From Byssovorax sp. (GTDB lineage: Bacteria; Myxococcota_A; Polyangia; Polyangiales; Polyangiaceae), in assembly GCA_025362495.1 (NCBI GenBank), contig JANYGI010000092.1, forward strand, positions 43,485 through 107,484: a stretch of DNA of 64,000 bases, written 5' to 3'. The position numbers were made by a program, and so were the translations under genes. Below the pieces are notes generated by a model that made no database searches, was not told where the DNA came from, and saw nothing but the letters and a program-made list of their open reading frames with translations. Shown one piece after another: positions 27,110 to 35,635 of this stretch; the first letter of the stretch is position 1; each line of letters opens with the position of its first letter.

Positions 27110-27598
27110 TCATTCCGCGGGGACGTGGCTCTTCATCGCGGCCGCCGCGGGGCCGAGGAGGCGCGCCTCGTCTTGCTCGGCGGAGAGGCCGTAGTAGCGC
27201 TTCGGGCCGCCCCACGGGTTCTCGCCGACGTCGAGGCAGAGATCGAACGGCTCGGGCGCGCCGCACTTCGTGATGTGGATCGTCAGCTCCGCGGTGCGAT
27301 CTTGCTGCGGGAACGTCAGCGTCGTCTTCGCTCCATCGCGCTTGTAGTCGAAGCGCTCGAAGTGGAAATCGTAGGCCGACGAGCGCTGGAAAATGCCGAG
27401 CTGCGGCCGCGAGAGGAAGTACGCGCCATGCACGTAATCCGTCGCCTTCTCGGGCTTCGACTCCATCCAGATGCGGTTGAACAGGAGCGAAGGATCCTCG
27501 TCCTTGGCGCCGCCTCGGAGCAGATCGAGGTTCTGGAACGCGACGTATCCGGCGGTTCCGGCGATCAGCAGCAGAGCGAGCTTGGTGTTGAGCTTCAT
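27110..27598 (-). CDS. Hypothetical exported or membrane-anchored protein
   Basis: ATG at 27598 has AGGAGA seven bases upstream and gives 162 residues. An N-terminal hydrophobic segment (LALLLIAGTAGYVAFQNL) could be an uncleaved signal anchor. The body (SLLFNRIWMESKP, YVHGAYFLSRPQLGIFQRSS, FERFDYKRDG) is compact with two cysteines near the C-terminus (KCGAPEPFDLCLDVG). No family is recognised. It lies about 60 bp from the ggt start and 105 bp from the kinase gene, all on the same strand. Confidence 0.7.
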   Translation of the reverse strand: MKLNTKLALLLIAGTAGYVAFQNLDLLRGGAKDEDPSLLFNRIWMESKPEKATDYVHGAYFLSRPQLGIFQRSSAYDFHFERFDYKRDGAKTTLTFPQQDRTAELTIHITKCGAPEPFDLCLDVGENPWGGPKRYYGLSAEQDEARLLGPAAAAMKSHVPAE

Positions 27599-27703
27599 CG
27601 GCGATCTCCTCGGGTCGAGCGGCCGCATCGTAGCGCGCTTCCTGGCCCCGGGGCAGGGGCCATGGCGATCGTGGAAAGGCGGAGATCTGCCCTCGGTCGG
27701 CGT

Positions 27704-29185
27704 TCAGTGATGCTTCCCATGCCCCTTGCCCTTGCCGTGGCCGGGGGGAGAGATCGCCTGGAGGATGCTCTGCCCCGCGCTCGGCGGCGCGGCCTGCGGT
27801 TGCGGTGCGGGCGCCGTCGGCGGGCGGTTGGTAGGCCCTTGCGGCGCAGGCGCGACGCTGCCCGGGTTGCCCTGATTGCTCGGCTTCCCCTGCGGTTGCG
27901 GCGTGTTGCCCGCGACGGCCACGGGATCAGTCGGCGGAGGATCGTCGGCGGTCGGCGTGATCGACGCGGAGGCCGCCGCGGCTCCCGAGAGCTGGCCAGT
28001 GTCGACGACAGGATCGACGCCGCACGATCGCAGCGCGCGCCAGGTGATCACCGCGAGGCAGAGCATCAGCGTCGCGGCCACGGCGATCACGGCGACGGCG
28101 CGATCACGGCGATCGCCGCCGCGGATCGACACCGCGGGGACGGCGACGGCGGCGACCTCGATCGCGCTCGGCGGGGGCGCGGGGATCACGCCCGTCGCGG
28201 CGCGATACGCCGTGTCGTACTGCGTGGGCGCGGGGCCCGCGGGCGGCACGATCGGAGCGGGTAACGCCGACGTTTCCGGTGGATTCGGCGCGTCGCCCGC
28301 GGCCATGCGCGCCGAGGCGTACGGCGGCGCCGAGCCGGCGCGGAGCGCGCGCACGTCGGCCTGCATCGTCGCGGCGTCGGGATAGCGGCGCTCCTTCGCG
28401 AAGGCGAGCGCGCGATCGACCACGAGGCAAAGCCCCGGGGACGCGCCGGGGCACACCGACGCGAGCGGCGGCGCGGGGATCATCCCCATTTTCACCATCA
28501 GCTCGATCTCGGTCGCGCCCTCGTGCGGGGTGCGTCCGCTCGCCATCTCGAACATGGTGCAGCCGACGGCGAACAGGTCGGCGCGGGCGTCGATCGGATC
28601 GCCGGCGACCTGCTCGGGTGGCATGTACGAGAGCGTTCCGATGGTGGTGCCGAGCGCGGTGAGGAACGTGCGCGGCTGGGCCTCGCGCATGCGGGCGATG
28701 CCGAAATCGAGCACTTTCACGCGCCCATCCGGCAGCACGAAGAGGTTGTCGGGCTTGATGTCGCGATGGATGATGTCGCAGGCGTGCGCGGCGGCGAGCA
28801 CGTCGAGCAGCTCGTCGGCGAGGCGCAGCGCCGTCTCGGGATCGATGGGCCCGCGCAGGCGGCGCGTCTCGAGCGACTCGCCCTCGAGCAGCTCCATCAC
28901 CAGGAACGGGGCGCCGTCGTCGGCGACGTCGATGTCGAGGATCGACACGGCGCCGGGGTGACGGAAGCGGTTCACCGCGTGCGCCTCCTGCTCGAAGCGC
29001 GCGGCGAGCTCTTTGTTATCGGCGATGTCGGGATGGAGGATCTTGATCGCGTCGCGGCGACCGATCTTGTGACGGGCGACGTACACGGCCGCCATGCCGC
29101 CGGAGCCGAGGAGCCGCTCCAGCGTCCATTTCCCGCGCAGCGTGGTGCCGACGCGGCCCTCCAGCATCTCGGATTCGACGGTCAC
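27704..29185 (-). CDS. Eukaryotic-like Ser/Thr protein kinase with membrane anchor
   Basis: GTG at 29185 gives 493 residues. Residues 17-280 are a Hanks-type kinase: glycine loop GSGGMAAVY, lysine K48 (DAIKIL), HRDIKPDN with catalytic D142, DFG with D160, and an APE-equivalent PPEQ. A Pro/Ala linker leads to one transmembrane helix near residue 370 (AVAVIAVAATLMLCLAVITW). The tail outside is Pro/Gln/Asn-rich and ends in a His/Lys/Gly patch (GHGKGKGHGKHH). No PASTA or other sensor fold is visible. The substrate is unknown. A small Cys-rich gene precedes it by 7 bp, so they are probably co-transcribed. Confidence 0.88.
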   Translation of the reverse strand: MTVESEMLEGRVGTTLRGKWTLERLLGSGGMAAVYVARHKIGRRDAIKILHPDIADNKELAARFEQEAHAVNRFRHPGAVSILDIDVADDGAPFLVMELLEGESLETRRLRGPIDPETALRLADELLDVLAAAHACDIIHRDIKPDNLFVLPDGRVKVLDFGIARMREAQPRTFLTALGTTIGTLSYMPPEQVAGDPIDARADLFAVGCTMFEMASGRTPHEGATEIELMVKMGMIPAPPLASVCPGASPGLCLVVDRALAFAKERRYPDAATMQADVRALRAGSAPPYASARMAAGDAPNPPETSALPAPIVPPAGPAPTQYDTAYRAATGVIPAPPPSAIEVAAVAVPAVSIRGGDRRDRAVAVIAVAATLMLCLAVITWRALRSCGVDPVVDTGQLSGAAAASASITPTADDPPPTDPVAVAGNTPQPQGKPSNQGNPGSVAPAPQGPTNRPPTAPAPQPQAAPPSAGQSILQAISPPGHGKGKGHGKHH

Positions 29186-29192
29186 ACCGACG

Positions 29193-29519
29193 TCACTTTT
29201 TCGGATCGAGGCAGGTCTTCAGCGCCGCTTTCTGCGCGTCGCACTTGGCCTCGAATTCGGTGCCATTGCAGACGCCGGTGCTGACGGTGCACGCGTGCAC
29301 GTCGTCGAGCTGGCCGCTGCACCCAGCCTTCAACGCATCCTGCGCGGCGCTCTCGTTGGTGGCGACGCAGGCGTCGTACGCGCTGGTGGGGCACTTCTCG
29401 CAGTCGCACTGTTTGTCACACGCCGCGACCCCGTTGCCGCAGTCGACGACGGTGAGCGCCGTGAGGCCGACGAACCCGGCGAGCACGAGCGAGCGAAGGA
29501 AACCGATCTGAGCGCGCAA
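29193..29519 (-). CDS. Small Cys-rich exported protein
   Basis: The TTG at 29519 is preceded by a perfect GGAGGT at the right distance, which supports this unusual start. The 108-residue product has a signal peptide ending TVVDCG and ten cysteines, eight of them in the mature part with a C-x3-C-x1-C-x2-C cluster (ACDKQCDCEKC). A lipobox reading (VVDC) is possible but weak. It lies 7 bp upstream of the Ser/Thr kinase start. Confidence 0.7.
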   Translation of the reverse strand: MRAQIGFLRSLVLAGFVGLTALTVVDCGNGVAACDKQCDCEKCPTSAYDACVATNESAAQDALKAGCSGQLDDVHACTVSTGVCNGTEFEAKCDAQKAALKTCLDPKK

Positions 29520-29524
29520 AGGAC

Positions 29525-29530
29525 ACCTCC
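29525..29530 (-). promoter_or_regulatory. Ribosome-binding site deciding a TTG start
   Basis: On the minus strand this reads GGAGGT, five bases before TTG at 29519. It is the main reason for accepting a TTG start for the small Cys-rich protein. Confidence 0.75.
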
Positions 29531-29609
29531 TGAAGCAGGGATGAGAACGTCACGCATGATCGAGCGTTCCGGGGAGGACCGCAATCCTCCCCGTACGATC
29601 TGCCCAAGC

Positions 29610-30446
29610 TCAGCTGCGGCGGCGGCGCGAGACGATGAGCCCGAGGCCCATGGCCATCGTCGCGATCGCGCCCACGTCGAGCGGGGCGCTGCCGATGGGC
29701 TGCGTGCTGCAGCCGACGCCGGCCGTGCCCACGCCCTGGCAGCCATTGGCGTTGCAGGTGGCCGTCGCGCTCGCCTCGACCTTCACGTTGAAGTTCGACG
29801 CGATGTACGCCTCGCAATCGGCGAGGTTCGTCACGTGGACGTACTGATCACGGCCGTTCTGATCGGTGCAGAAGAGCGCGCCGTCCGGGGCCGTGCAATC
29901 CGCCGTGCAGCCGCCCTTGAGGTCGGCCGTGCACTTGAGCGAGCAGTCGAAGTTCGCGTCGACCGTGCACGAGCCGCCACAGCAGCCGTTGCACTTCGCG
30001 TTGCAATCGGCCGAAGGCGGGACGACCTTGCACTGGCCCTGGCAGGTGCTCTTGCAGGACTCCTGGCAGTACGCGCTGCAGTTCGCCTGATCGCCGCTCG
30101 CCGAGCAGCGGCTCATGCAGCTACCGCCGCAGTCGGTCTCGCACTTCCCCTCGCAATCGAACGAGCCGGGGTCGACCGTGCAGTCGGTCTGGCACTGCGT
30201 GTTGCAGGATGCGGTGCAGGTCGCGTCGATCGCGACGTTGCACTTGCCATCGCAGGCGGCCTGGAACGTGAGGGGCTCGCACTTGGCGCTGCAGCCACCG
30301 GTGACGTCGAGGTGGCATGACCCGGTCGCGACGAGGGCGATGTTGCCGCAGGCATCGGCGCTGGGAGCGGCGGACGCGCTCTGCGCGAAAAACAGAACGG
30401 GGGCGGCGAGCAACGCGAAGATCGACTGGGGGATGGAGCGACGCAT
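29610..30446 (-). CDS. Exported protein with a C-x3-C cysteine ladder
   Basis: ATG at 30446 has AGGAGA eight bases upstream and gives 278 residues with a signal peptide (FFAQSASA). By direct count the frame has 34 cysteines. Most are spaced C-x3-C with longer gaps between groups (for example CETDCGGSCMSRC and CQESCKSTCQGQC). The last 35 residues are a hydrophobic segment with a basic RRRRS end, which looks like a simple MYXO-CTERM-style anchor without the GGCGC motif. A TACAAT hexamer at 30542-30537 on the minus strand may be part of its promoter. Function is unknown; a disulfide-braced surface fibre or a metal-binding protein are possibilities. Confidence 0.75.
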   Translation of the reverse strand: MRRSIPQSIFALLAAPVLFFAQSASAAPSADACGNIALVATGSCHLDVTGGCSAKCEPLTFQAACDGKCNVAIDATCTASCNTQCQTDCTVDPGSFDCEGKCETDCGGSCMSRCSASGDQANCSAYCQESCKSTCQGQCKVVPPSADCNAKCNGCCGGSCTVDANFDCSLKCTADLKGGCTADCTAPDGALFCTDQNGRDQYVHVTNLADCEAYIASNFNVKVEASATATCNANGCQGVGTAGVGCSTQPIGSAPLDVGAIATMAMGLGLIVSRRRRS

Positions 30447-30686
30447 GAATTTTCTCCTGTTAGGGGCAAGCATTCCGCTGTGCGGCTGGCGGGGAAGGCC
30501 CTTGCAAGCGGGCGACCAGGCCCGGAGGCGCCGTCGATTGTACGCGAGGCTTCCCGGGCGCCACGCGCAATCGGTCACGCGGGCACGGATCGAATTGCCA
30601 TACCTCCGTGATTCACAGGGGGTCCAGATCACCGTGGAATCGTGGAGATTTGCGCTGTGATTGCCCCGCGTTGCGCGCCTCGAGGC

Positions 30687-31739
30687 CTAGAGCGCCGGCA
30701 CGTGGCCCTTGCCGTAGCGGCCGAGGATCGCGCTGCGCGCCTTGCCCGGCGCCGCTTTGCTCACGAAATCGCCGCCCGCGACCCAGAACGAGCCCTGCCC
30801 GTCGGCCCAGGATCCGTGCAGATCGCCCGTGGGATCTACGGAGAACTCGTCGACCCAGCTCCCGTCGACGAGGCGCTGCTTGAGGCCGCCGAAGCCGACC
30901 AGGAGCACCTCGCCGGGTGAACCGCAGGTCACACCGTTAACGGTGTTGGTGAGCGAGACGTCAACGGGTGTCCACGTTTTGCCGTCCGAATGAATCACGC
31001 TCTGGCCGCCGACCGCGTACACGTCGGTCGCGCTGCAGCCGAAGACCGTCAGCAAGTTGCTCTTGGCGACCGGAGGTTGAGACTCCAGCGCCCATGTGGC
31101 GCCTTTGCGGTGCCAGACTGTGGCGGCTTCGCCGACGGCGTAGAGGTCTTCCGAGCTCGTGCCCCAGATCTTGTTCAGGGATCGATCGAGCTTCATCGGC
31201 AGCGGGTCCGCGGTCCACGTGGCGCCGTCCCACTTGAGCACCACGTCGTTGGGCGCGGCGCTACCCTTCCCGGGCGAGCCGGCGACGGCCCACGCCTCGG
31301 TCGGGCTCTTGGCCCACACGCCCCAGATCGTCGCCGTGGTGACGCGCGGCAGCTCCTTGAACGAGGCGCCGTCCCAGTGGGTCATCCGGCCTTTTTCGCC
31401 GGACATCCACACGTCGTTCGGGCCGCTGCCGGTCACCCACCAGAACGAGTCGGCGCCGCCGGGGGCGAGGTCTTTCCAGGTGGCCCCGTCGAAGTGACGG
31501 GCGATGGCCGAGCCTCCGTTGCCGAGCGGGCCGCCGACGACGAACACGTTCGTGGGGCTCGATCCCCACACCGAGAGCAGCGCGCCGCCGAGGTCTTTGC
31601 CGTCGTGCACCACTTGCCACGCCGGAGCGCCGCTGCCGCCTCCGCCCGTGCCGGTGGGGGAGTCGGGCCCGCAGCCGAGCGCGGAGCCGAGCGAGGCGAA
31701 TGCGAAGGCCGCGAGGCCGAGAACGATCGTGCTCTTCAC
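30687..31739 (-). CDS. Beta-propeller-like repeat lipoprotein
   Basis: GTG at 31739 overlaps the stop of the upstream gene (GTGA) and has GGAGGG upstream. The 350-residue product has a lipobox (ALGC) and a Gly-rich linker. It then shows repeats of about 45 residues built on a W-x-S-S-x-x-D-V-x-V-G/A-V-G pattern (SVWGSSPTNVFVVGG, KIWGTSSEDLYAVGE, TVFGCSATDVYAVGG), each followed by HWDGATW-type strands. This is the pattern of myxobacterial propeller-like surface lipoproteins. It is the last gene of a three-lipoprotein operon and probably a binding module. Confidence 0.8.
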   Translation of the reverse strand: MKSTIVLGLAAFAFASLGSALGCGPDSPTGTGGGGSGAPAWQVVHDGKDLGGALLSVWGSSPTNVFVVGGPLGNGGSAIARHFDGATWKDLAPGGADSFWWVTGSGPNDVWMSGEKGRMTHWDGASFKELPRVTTATIWGVWAKSPTEAWAVAGSPGKGSAAPNDVVLKWDGATWTADPLPMKLDRSLNKIWGTSSEDLYAVGEAATVWHRKGATWALESQPPVAKSNLLTVFGCSATDVYAVGGQSVIHSDGKTWTPVDVSLTNTVNGVTCGSPGEVLLVGFGGLKQRLVDGSWVDEFSVDPTGDLHGSWADGQGSFWVAGGDFVSKAAPGKARSAILGRYGKGHVPAL

Positions 31740-32455
31740 GGGGACATCCCTCCAGCGCCGCTGCCGCTGCTCGCGCTGCTGCTGCTCGTCGACGTGCCGC
31801 CGTTGCACATCTCGCCGAGCACGTAGCCGGCTTTGCAGATGCACGCGCACTCCGCCGCGTTGTCGGGCTCGGCGCACGCGGGAGTCACGCCGACGGACTT
31901 CGTCGTGCTGTGCTTCGCGCGATCGGTGACGGTGATCTCGAGCTGGTATTTCGTGCCGAATATGTCGGTCTTCGACCACTCGTTCGGACACATCGGCACG
32001 TTGGCGAAGCTCGCGATGTCGGCGTCGCTGCTCTTGCCCCAGCCATCGCTCGTCGGCTCGAGGTTGATCGTGCGCGAGTCGACGCGGAGCTGCTTGGTGT
32101 CGAGATCGCGCACGGCGCCGGCGAGCTGCACGTTGCACGGATCGATGTTGCGCGCGCGCACGCCGGCGAAGATCACGCGCCCGCCCTGCGGCGGAAACAG
32201 CAGCGCGACGCTGTCTCCTTCGGCGACGGGCGTGGACGTGTAGTCGGCCTTGAGCGCGATGATCTCGAGCTCGGTCGGCTTGGTCGCGTCGCCGATGAAC
32301 GGCTGCGTGCAGCCGGTGATCACGTCGGCTCCGGCGTCGGTGGGCGCCTTCGTTTCGGGGCCGCACCCGGAGGCGCCGGCGCTGAGGAAGAAGGAGCCCG
32401 ACGCCGCCGCGATCACCAGGATCACGGCGCGCCCGAGCGCGCGTTCACGGGACAT
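31736..32455 (-). CDS. Lipoprotein, middle gene of surface operon
   Basis: The 239-residue protein has a lipobox (GASGCGP). A beta-sandwich-like body follows (ELEIIALKADYTSTPVAEGDSVALLFPPQGG; RVIFAGVRARNIDPC). The tail has six cysteines and ends in a Ser/Gly run. No enzymatic motif is visible. It lies 54 bp downstream of the copper-monooxygenase-like gene and its stop overlaps the next start, so all three genes are probably one transcript. Function is unknown. Confidence 0.75.
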   Translation of the reverse strand: MSRERALGRAVILVIAAASGSFFLSAGASGCGPETKAPTDAGADVITGCTQPFIGDATKPTELEIIALKADYTSTPVAEGDSVALLFPPQGGRVIFAGVRARNIDPCNVQLAGAVRDLDTKQLRVDSRTINLEPTSDGWGKSSDADIASFANVPMCPNEWSKTDIFGTKYQLEITVTDRAKHSTTKSVGVTPACAEPDNAAECACICKAGYVLGEMCNGGTSTSSSSASSGSGAGGMSP

Positions 32456-32509
32456 CGGGGGCTCCGTCGATCGCGGCGCCGCGGTGATCGCAGCGCGGCG
32501 GGCCGTCGA

Positions 32510-33661
32510 TCACTGACAGACGACGTTGTCTTGCTTCGGGTAGTAGTAGACGAACGCGTTGCAGTGCTCGTTCTTCTCGACGATGCCGCCGAACGTGTAG
32601 CAACAGTCGAGGTTCTGCGCGGGCGTCATGTACTTCGTCGTGTCGTAGTCGTTGAGGCCCTTGCAGCCGACCGACGGCTCCGGCTCCGACCACTTGAAGT
32701 CGCACGTGTAGTAGATGCCGCCGTTCGCGGGCACCGTCACGTCGAGCTCGGGCGAGTGCTTCATCGGCGGATCGTCCCACGCCTTCGACGTGTAGAAGCT
32801 CTCGGTCTCGGCGGGCGTGCCGGCCGTCTTGCCATCCCACTTGTAGATCTCGAACTTGGTACCGCGGCTGTGGAAGTGGCCGTTGGCGCCGATGACGTGC
32901 ACCGGATCGGGGCTGTTGATCTGGCAGCCGCCTCCGAACTCCGGGGTCGGGTTCTTCTCGCAGATGCGGATCGACTGCTTCGTCGCGAAGATGGTGCCGA
33001 GCTCGGCCTTCTTCTCGCTGTCGGGGATCGCCCAGAAGTTCACGCGCACCTTGCCGGCGCTCTCCGTCTTCTGCGTGGTCGCGTTGACGTAGTGGGTTTG
33101 CATCATGATCCACTCGTCGGGCTGGAGGATGTTCACCACGCCGTCCGGGTAGGTCCAGTCGATGTTGCCCTCTTGCTGCGAGTTGGCGATGAGCGGCCAG
33201 TCGGACCAGTTGGGGCTCTTGAAGCACTCGCCCACGCCGTCCTTGGCCTTCTGCACCGCGCCGTTCTTGGGATCGAGGCCCTTCAGCGTCGCCACGCGGA
33301 AGATGTTCATGTGGTGCGAGCCGGCGCGCTGCGCGACCTGCACCTGGTGGAGGTTCACCGGCTTGCTCGGATCGAGGCCGCCGGCCTTGGCCAGATCGCT
33401 GACCTTGTAGAAGTAACAGTCCTGCTCTTCGACCCCGGACGCGACCGCCGTGTCTTCGCTCTCGAACTGGAAGCCTTTGCCCGCCGCGGGAGCGTCGAGC
33501 TTCGACGGGTCCTCGGGCGCTGCGCCGCCGCCGCCGCCGGATCCGCTCGACGATGACGTCGACGTCGTCGAGCCCGTCGTGGAATCCGGACCGCAGCCAA
33601 CGACGATGAGACCACCAAGGAAAAGTGACGCCAACGTAAGCGCGGCGATACGGGTTCGCAT
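32510..33661 (-). CDS. Copper type II monooxygenase-fold lipoprotein, His in place of the Met ligand
   Basis: ATG at 33661 has GGAGGT three bases upstream and gives 383 residues with a lipobox (VVGCGP) and a Thr/Ser/Gly linker. It is a paralogue of the protein at 14788. The first copper site is intact: H116-H117 (GSHHMN) and H190 (QTHYVN). The second keeps H262 and H264 (NGHFHSRG), but the methionine of NDEMCF is replaced by H366 (NEHCNAF). Ten other cysteines suggest several disulfides, as in the animal enzymes. With three histidines the second site might bind copper but react differently. It leads a lipoprotein operon. Confidence 0.8.
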   Translation of the reverse strand: MRTRIAALTLASLFLGGLIVVGCGPDSTTGSTTSTSSSSGSGGGGGAAPEDPSKLDAPAAGKGFQFESEDTAVASGVEEQDCYFYKVSDLAKAGGLDPSKPVNLHQVQVAQRAGSHHMNIFRVATLKGLDPKNGAVQKAKDGVGECFKSPNWSDWPLIANSQQEGNIDWTYPDGVVNILQPDEWIMMQTHYVNATTQKTESAGKVRVNFWAIPDSEKKAELGTIFATKQSIRICEKNPTPEFGGGCQINSPDPVHVIGANGHFHSRGTKFEIYKWDGKTAGTPAETESFYTSKAWDDPPMKHSPELDVTVPANGGIYYTCDFKWSEPEPSVGCKGLNDYDTTKYMTPAQNLDCCYTFGGIVEKNEHCNAFVYYYPKQDNVVCQ

Positions 33662-33842
33662 GAGACCTCCAGCGAAAGGTTGAGAAAGCGAGGATAAGCC
33701 AGGCGAGTCGCCAGCACGGTGCAACTCGTCGGCCAGCGCGCCTATCGCTGGAATTTAGCTAGTTTTGGAGAATGGAGCGGCCGGCACGGATGACCGCGGT
33801 GTCAGCGGTCCCTTGCCGTGGCACACCCGGGGGGCGGGTGGC

Positions 33843-34070
33843 TCAGTTGATACTGGTCGAGCCGGTGGAGCTGAACTCGACGGGCTCGTCGATCTTCTCC
33901 AGCGCCGTCGCGAAGCCGATCGACGTCGCGCGGAGCTGCTCGGCCGTCATGCGGACGGTGACCCCGTTGGCGAGGAGCGTCACGTGCAGGATGCCGCAGG
34001 CGCATCGAGTGACGCGGACGACGTTGTTCGTCGCGATCTCGGTCTGCGGGCCACATGCGTTCTTCGCCAT
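33843..34070 (-). CDS. Small conserved-looking protein with C-x-C-G motif
   Basis: The ATG at 34070 has CGAGG upstream and gives 75 residues, stopping at 33843. The core is VTRCACGILHVTLLANGVTVRMTAEQL. A C-x-C-G/H-x-T layout with alternating hydrophobics suggests a small beta domain, perhaps metal-binding. Similar short proteins occur in other myxobacteria as far as I recall, but no named family is claimed. It is not a shadow of a larger gene, since no long frame on either strand covers it. Confidence 0.65.
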   Translation of the reverse strand: MAKNACGPQTEIATNNVVRVTRCACGILHVTLLANGVTVRMTAEQLRATSIGFATALEKIDEPVEFSSTGSTSIN

Positions 34071-34146
34071 CGGGGTACCTCGGGAGGGAAAGGGGCAGAC
34101 GATCTGCGTCGTGGAACGAGCCGCGCGCGGCCCTCCAGCACGCAGC

Positions 34147-35445
34147 CTACGCGCGCTCTTCCAGCGGAACGTAGTTTCGCACGGTCTCGCCCGTGTAAAT
34201 CTGACGGGGCCGGCCGATCTTCGTGCCCGGCGCGTCCGTCATTTCCTTCCAGTGAGCGATCCAGCCGGGGAGGCGGCCGAGGGCGAACATGACGGTGAAC
34301 ATGTTCGTCGGGAAGCCGATCGAGCGGTAAATCAGGCCGCTGTAGAAGTCGACGTTCGGGTAGAGCTTGCGGTCGACGAAGTACGGATCCTTGAGCGCGG
34401 CCTCTTCGAGGCGGAGGGCAATCGCCAGGAGCGGATCGACGCCGCGCTTCGAGAGGATCTTGTCGGCGGCGGCCTTGATCAGCACCGCGCGCGGGTCGTA
34501 GTTCTTGTAGACGCGGTGGCCGAAGCCCATGAGCTTGAAGCCCGAGTTCTTGTCCTTCGCGAGGTCGATGAACTTCTGGACGCCGCCGCCGTCGCGCCGG
34601 ATCTGCTCCAGCATCTCGACGACCTCCTGGTTGGCGCCGCCGTGGAGCGGGCCCCAGAGGGCGCAGATGCCAGCCGAGATCGAGGCGAAGAGGTTGGCCT
34701 TCGAGCTGCCGACGAGCCGCACCGTCGACGTCGAGCAGTTCTGCTCGTGGTCGGCGTGGAGGATCAGCAGCAGGTTGAGCACCCGCACCACGTCCTCGTC
34801 GATCTCGTACGGCTCGGCCGGGACCGAGAACATCATGTTGAGGAAGTTGGCGCAGTACGAGAGCGAGTTCTGCGGGTAGACGAAGGGCTGCCCGATCGAC
34901 TTCTTGTACGAGAACGCCGCGATCGTCCGCACCTTCGCGAGCAGGCGCGCGATGGTGATGTCGACCAGCTCGCGGTTGTTGGCGTCGATGGCCTCGGGGT
35001 AGAAGCTCGACAGCGACACGACCATCGACGACAGGATCGCCATCGGGTGCGCCGTCGACGGGTAGCCGTCGTAGAAGCGCTTCATGTCCTCGTGGATCAG
35101 CGAGTGCCGCGTCAGCAGCGTCGAGAAGCGCGTCAGCTCCGATTTGCTGGGCAGGTTGCCGTAGATCAGGAGGTACGCCGTCTCGACGAAGGTCGACTTC
35201 TCGCCGAGCTGCTCGATCGGGATCCCGCGGTAACGGAGGATGCCCTTTTCGCCGTCGATGAACGTGATCGCGCTCGTCGTCGAGGCGGTGTTCATGAACG
35301 CCGGATCCAGCGTCACGTGGCCCGTCTTCGAGAGCAGCGACGAGATGTCGATCCCGCGCTCGCGCTCTGCACCCGTGATGATCGGCAGCTCGATCGTCTG
35401 CTCGTTACCCTCACCACCGAGGGTGAGCTTCGCCCGTTCCTGCAC
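34147..35445 (-). CDS. gltA: Citrate synthase
   Basis: The GTG at 35445 follows AAGGAGG by four bases and gives 432 residues, the normal length for the bacterial type II enzyme. It condenses acetyl-CoA and oxaloacetate in the first step of the citric acid cycle. The active-site residues are in LHADHEQNCSTST and PLHGGAN (catalytic His), GFGHRVYKNYDPRA (oxaloacetate-binding His and Arg) and FPTNMFTVMFALGRLPGWIAHW (end of the active site). The ATG at 35466 is the alternative start but has no ribosome-binding site. Confidence 0.93.
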   Translation of the reverse strand: MQERAKLTLGGEGNEQTIELPIITGAERERGIDISSLLSKTGHVTLDPAFMNTASTTSAITFIDGEKGILRYRGIPIEQLGEKSTFVETAYLLIYGNLPSKSELTRFSTLLTRHSLIHEDMKRFYDGYPSTAHPMAILSSMVVSLSSFYPEAIDANNRELVDITIARLLAKVRTIAAFSYKKSIGQPFVYPQNSLSYCANFLNMMFSVPAEPYEIDEDVVRVLNLLLILHADHEQNCSTSTVRLVGSSKANLFASISAGICALWGPLHGGANQEVVEMLEQIRRDGGGVQKFIDLAKDKNSGFKLMGFGHRVYKNYDPRAVLIKAAADKILSKRGVDPLLAIALRLEEAALKDPYFVDRKLYPNVDFYSGLIYRSIGFPTNMFTVMFALGRLPGWIAHWKEMTDAPGTKIGRPRQIYTGETVRNYVPLEERA

Positions 35446-35449
35446 GCGT

Positions 35450-35456
35450 CCTCCTT
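35450..35456 (-). promoter_or_regulatory. Ribosome-binding site of citrate synthase
   Basis: AAGGAGG on the minus strand, four bases before GTG 35445. It favours the GTG start over ATG at 35466. Confidence 0.65.
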
Positions 35457-35635
35457 CGTCGAACATGTCGCCGCAGCGCGGCAAAACGTAACACGGTAGC
35501 GGCGCCCTTCCGAGCGGCTTTAGCGCGCATCCTTTTCGTCCGGCCGTCGGTGAGGTCGGCTGCGTTCGGCGGGGCACCGAGGGGCGCGCCGGTCAGATCG
35601 CTGGAACCCATGGGGATCCCTGGTATCCATGGCGC

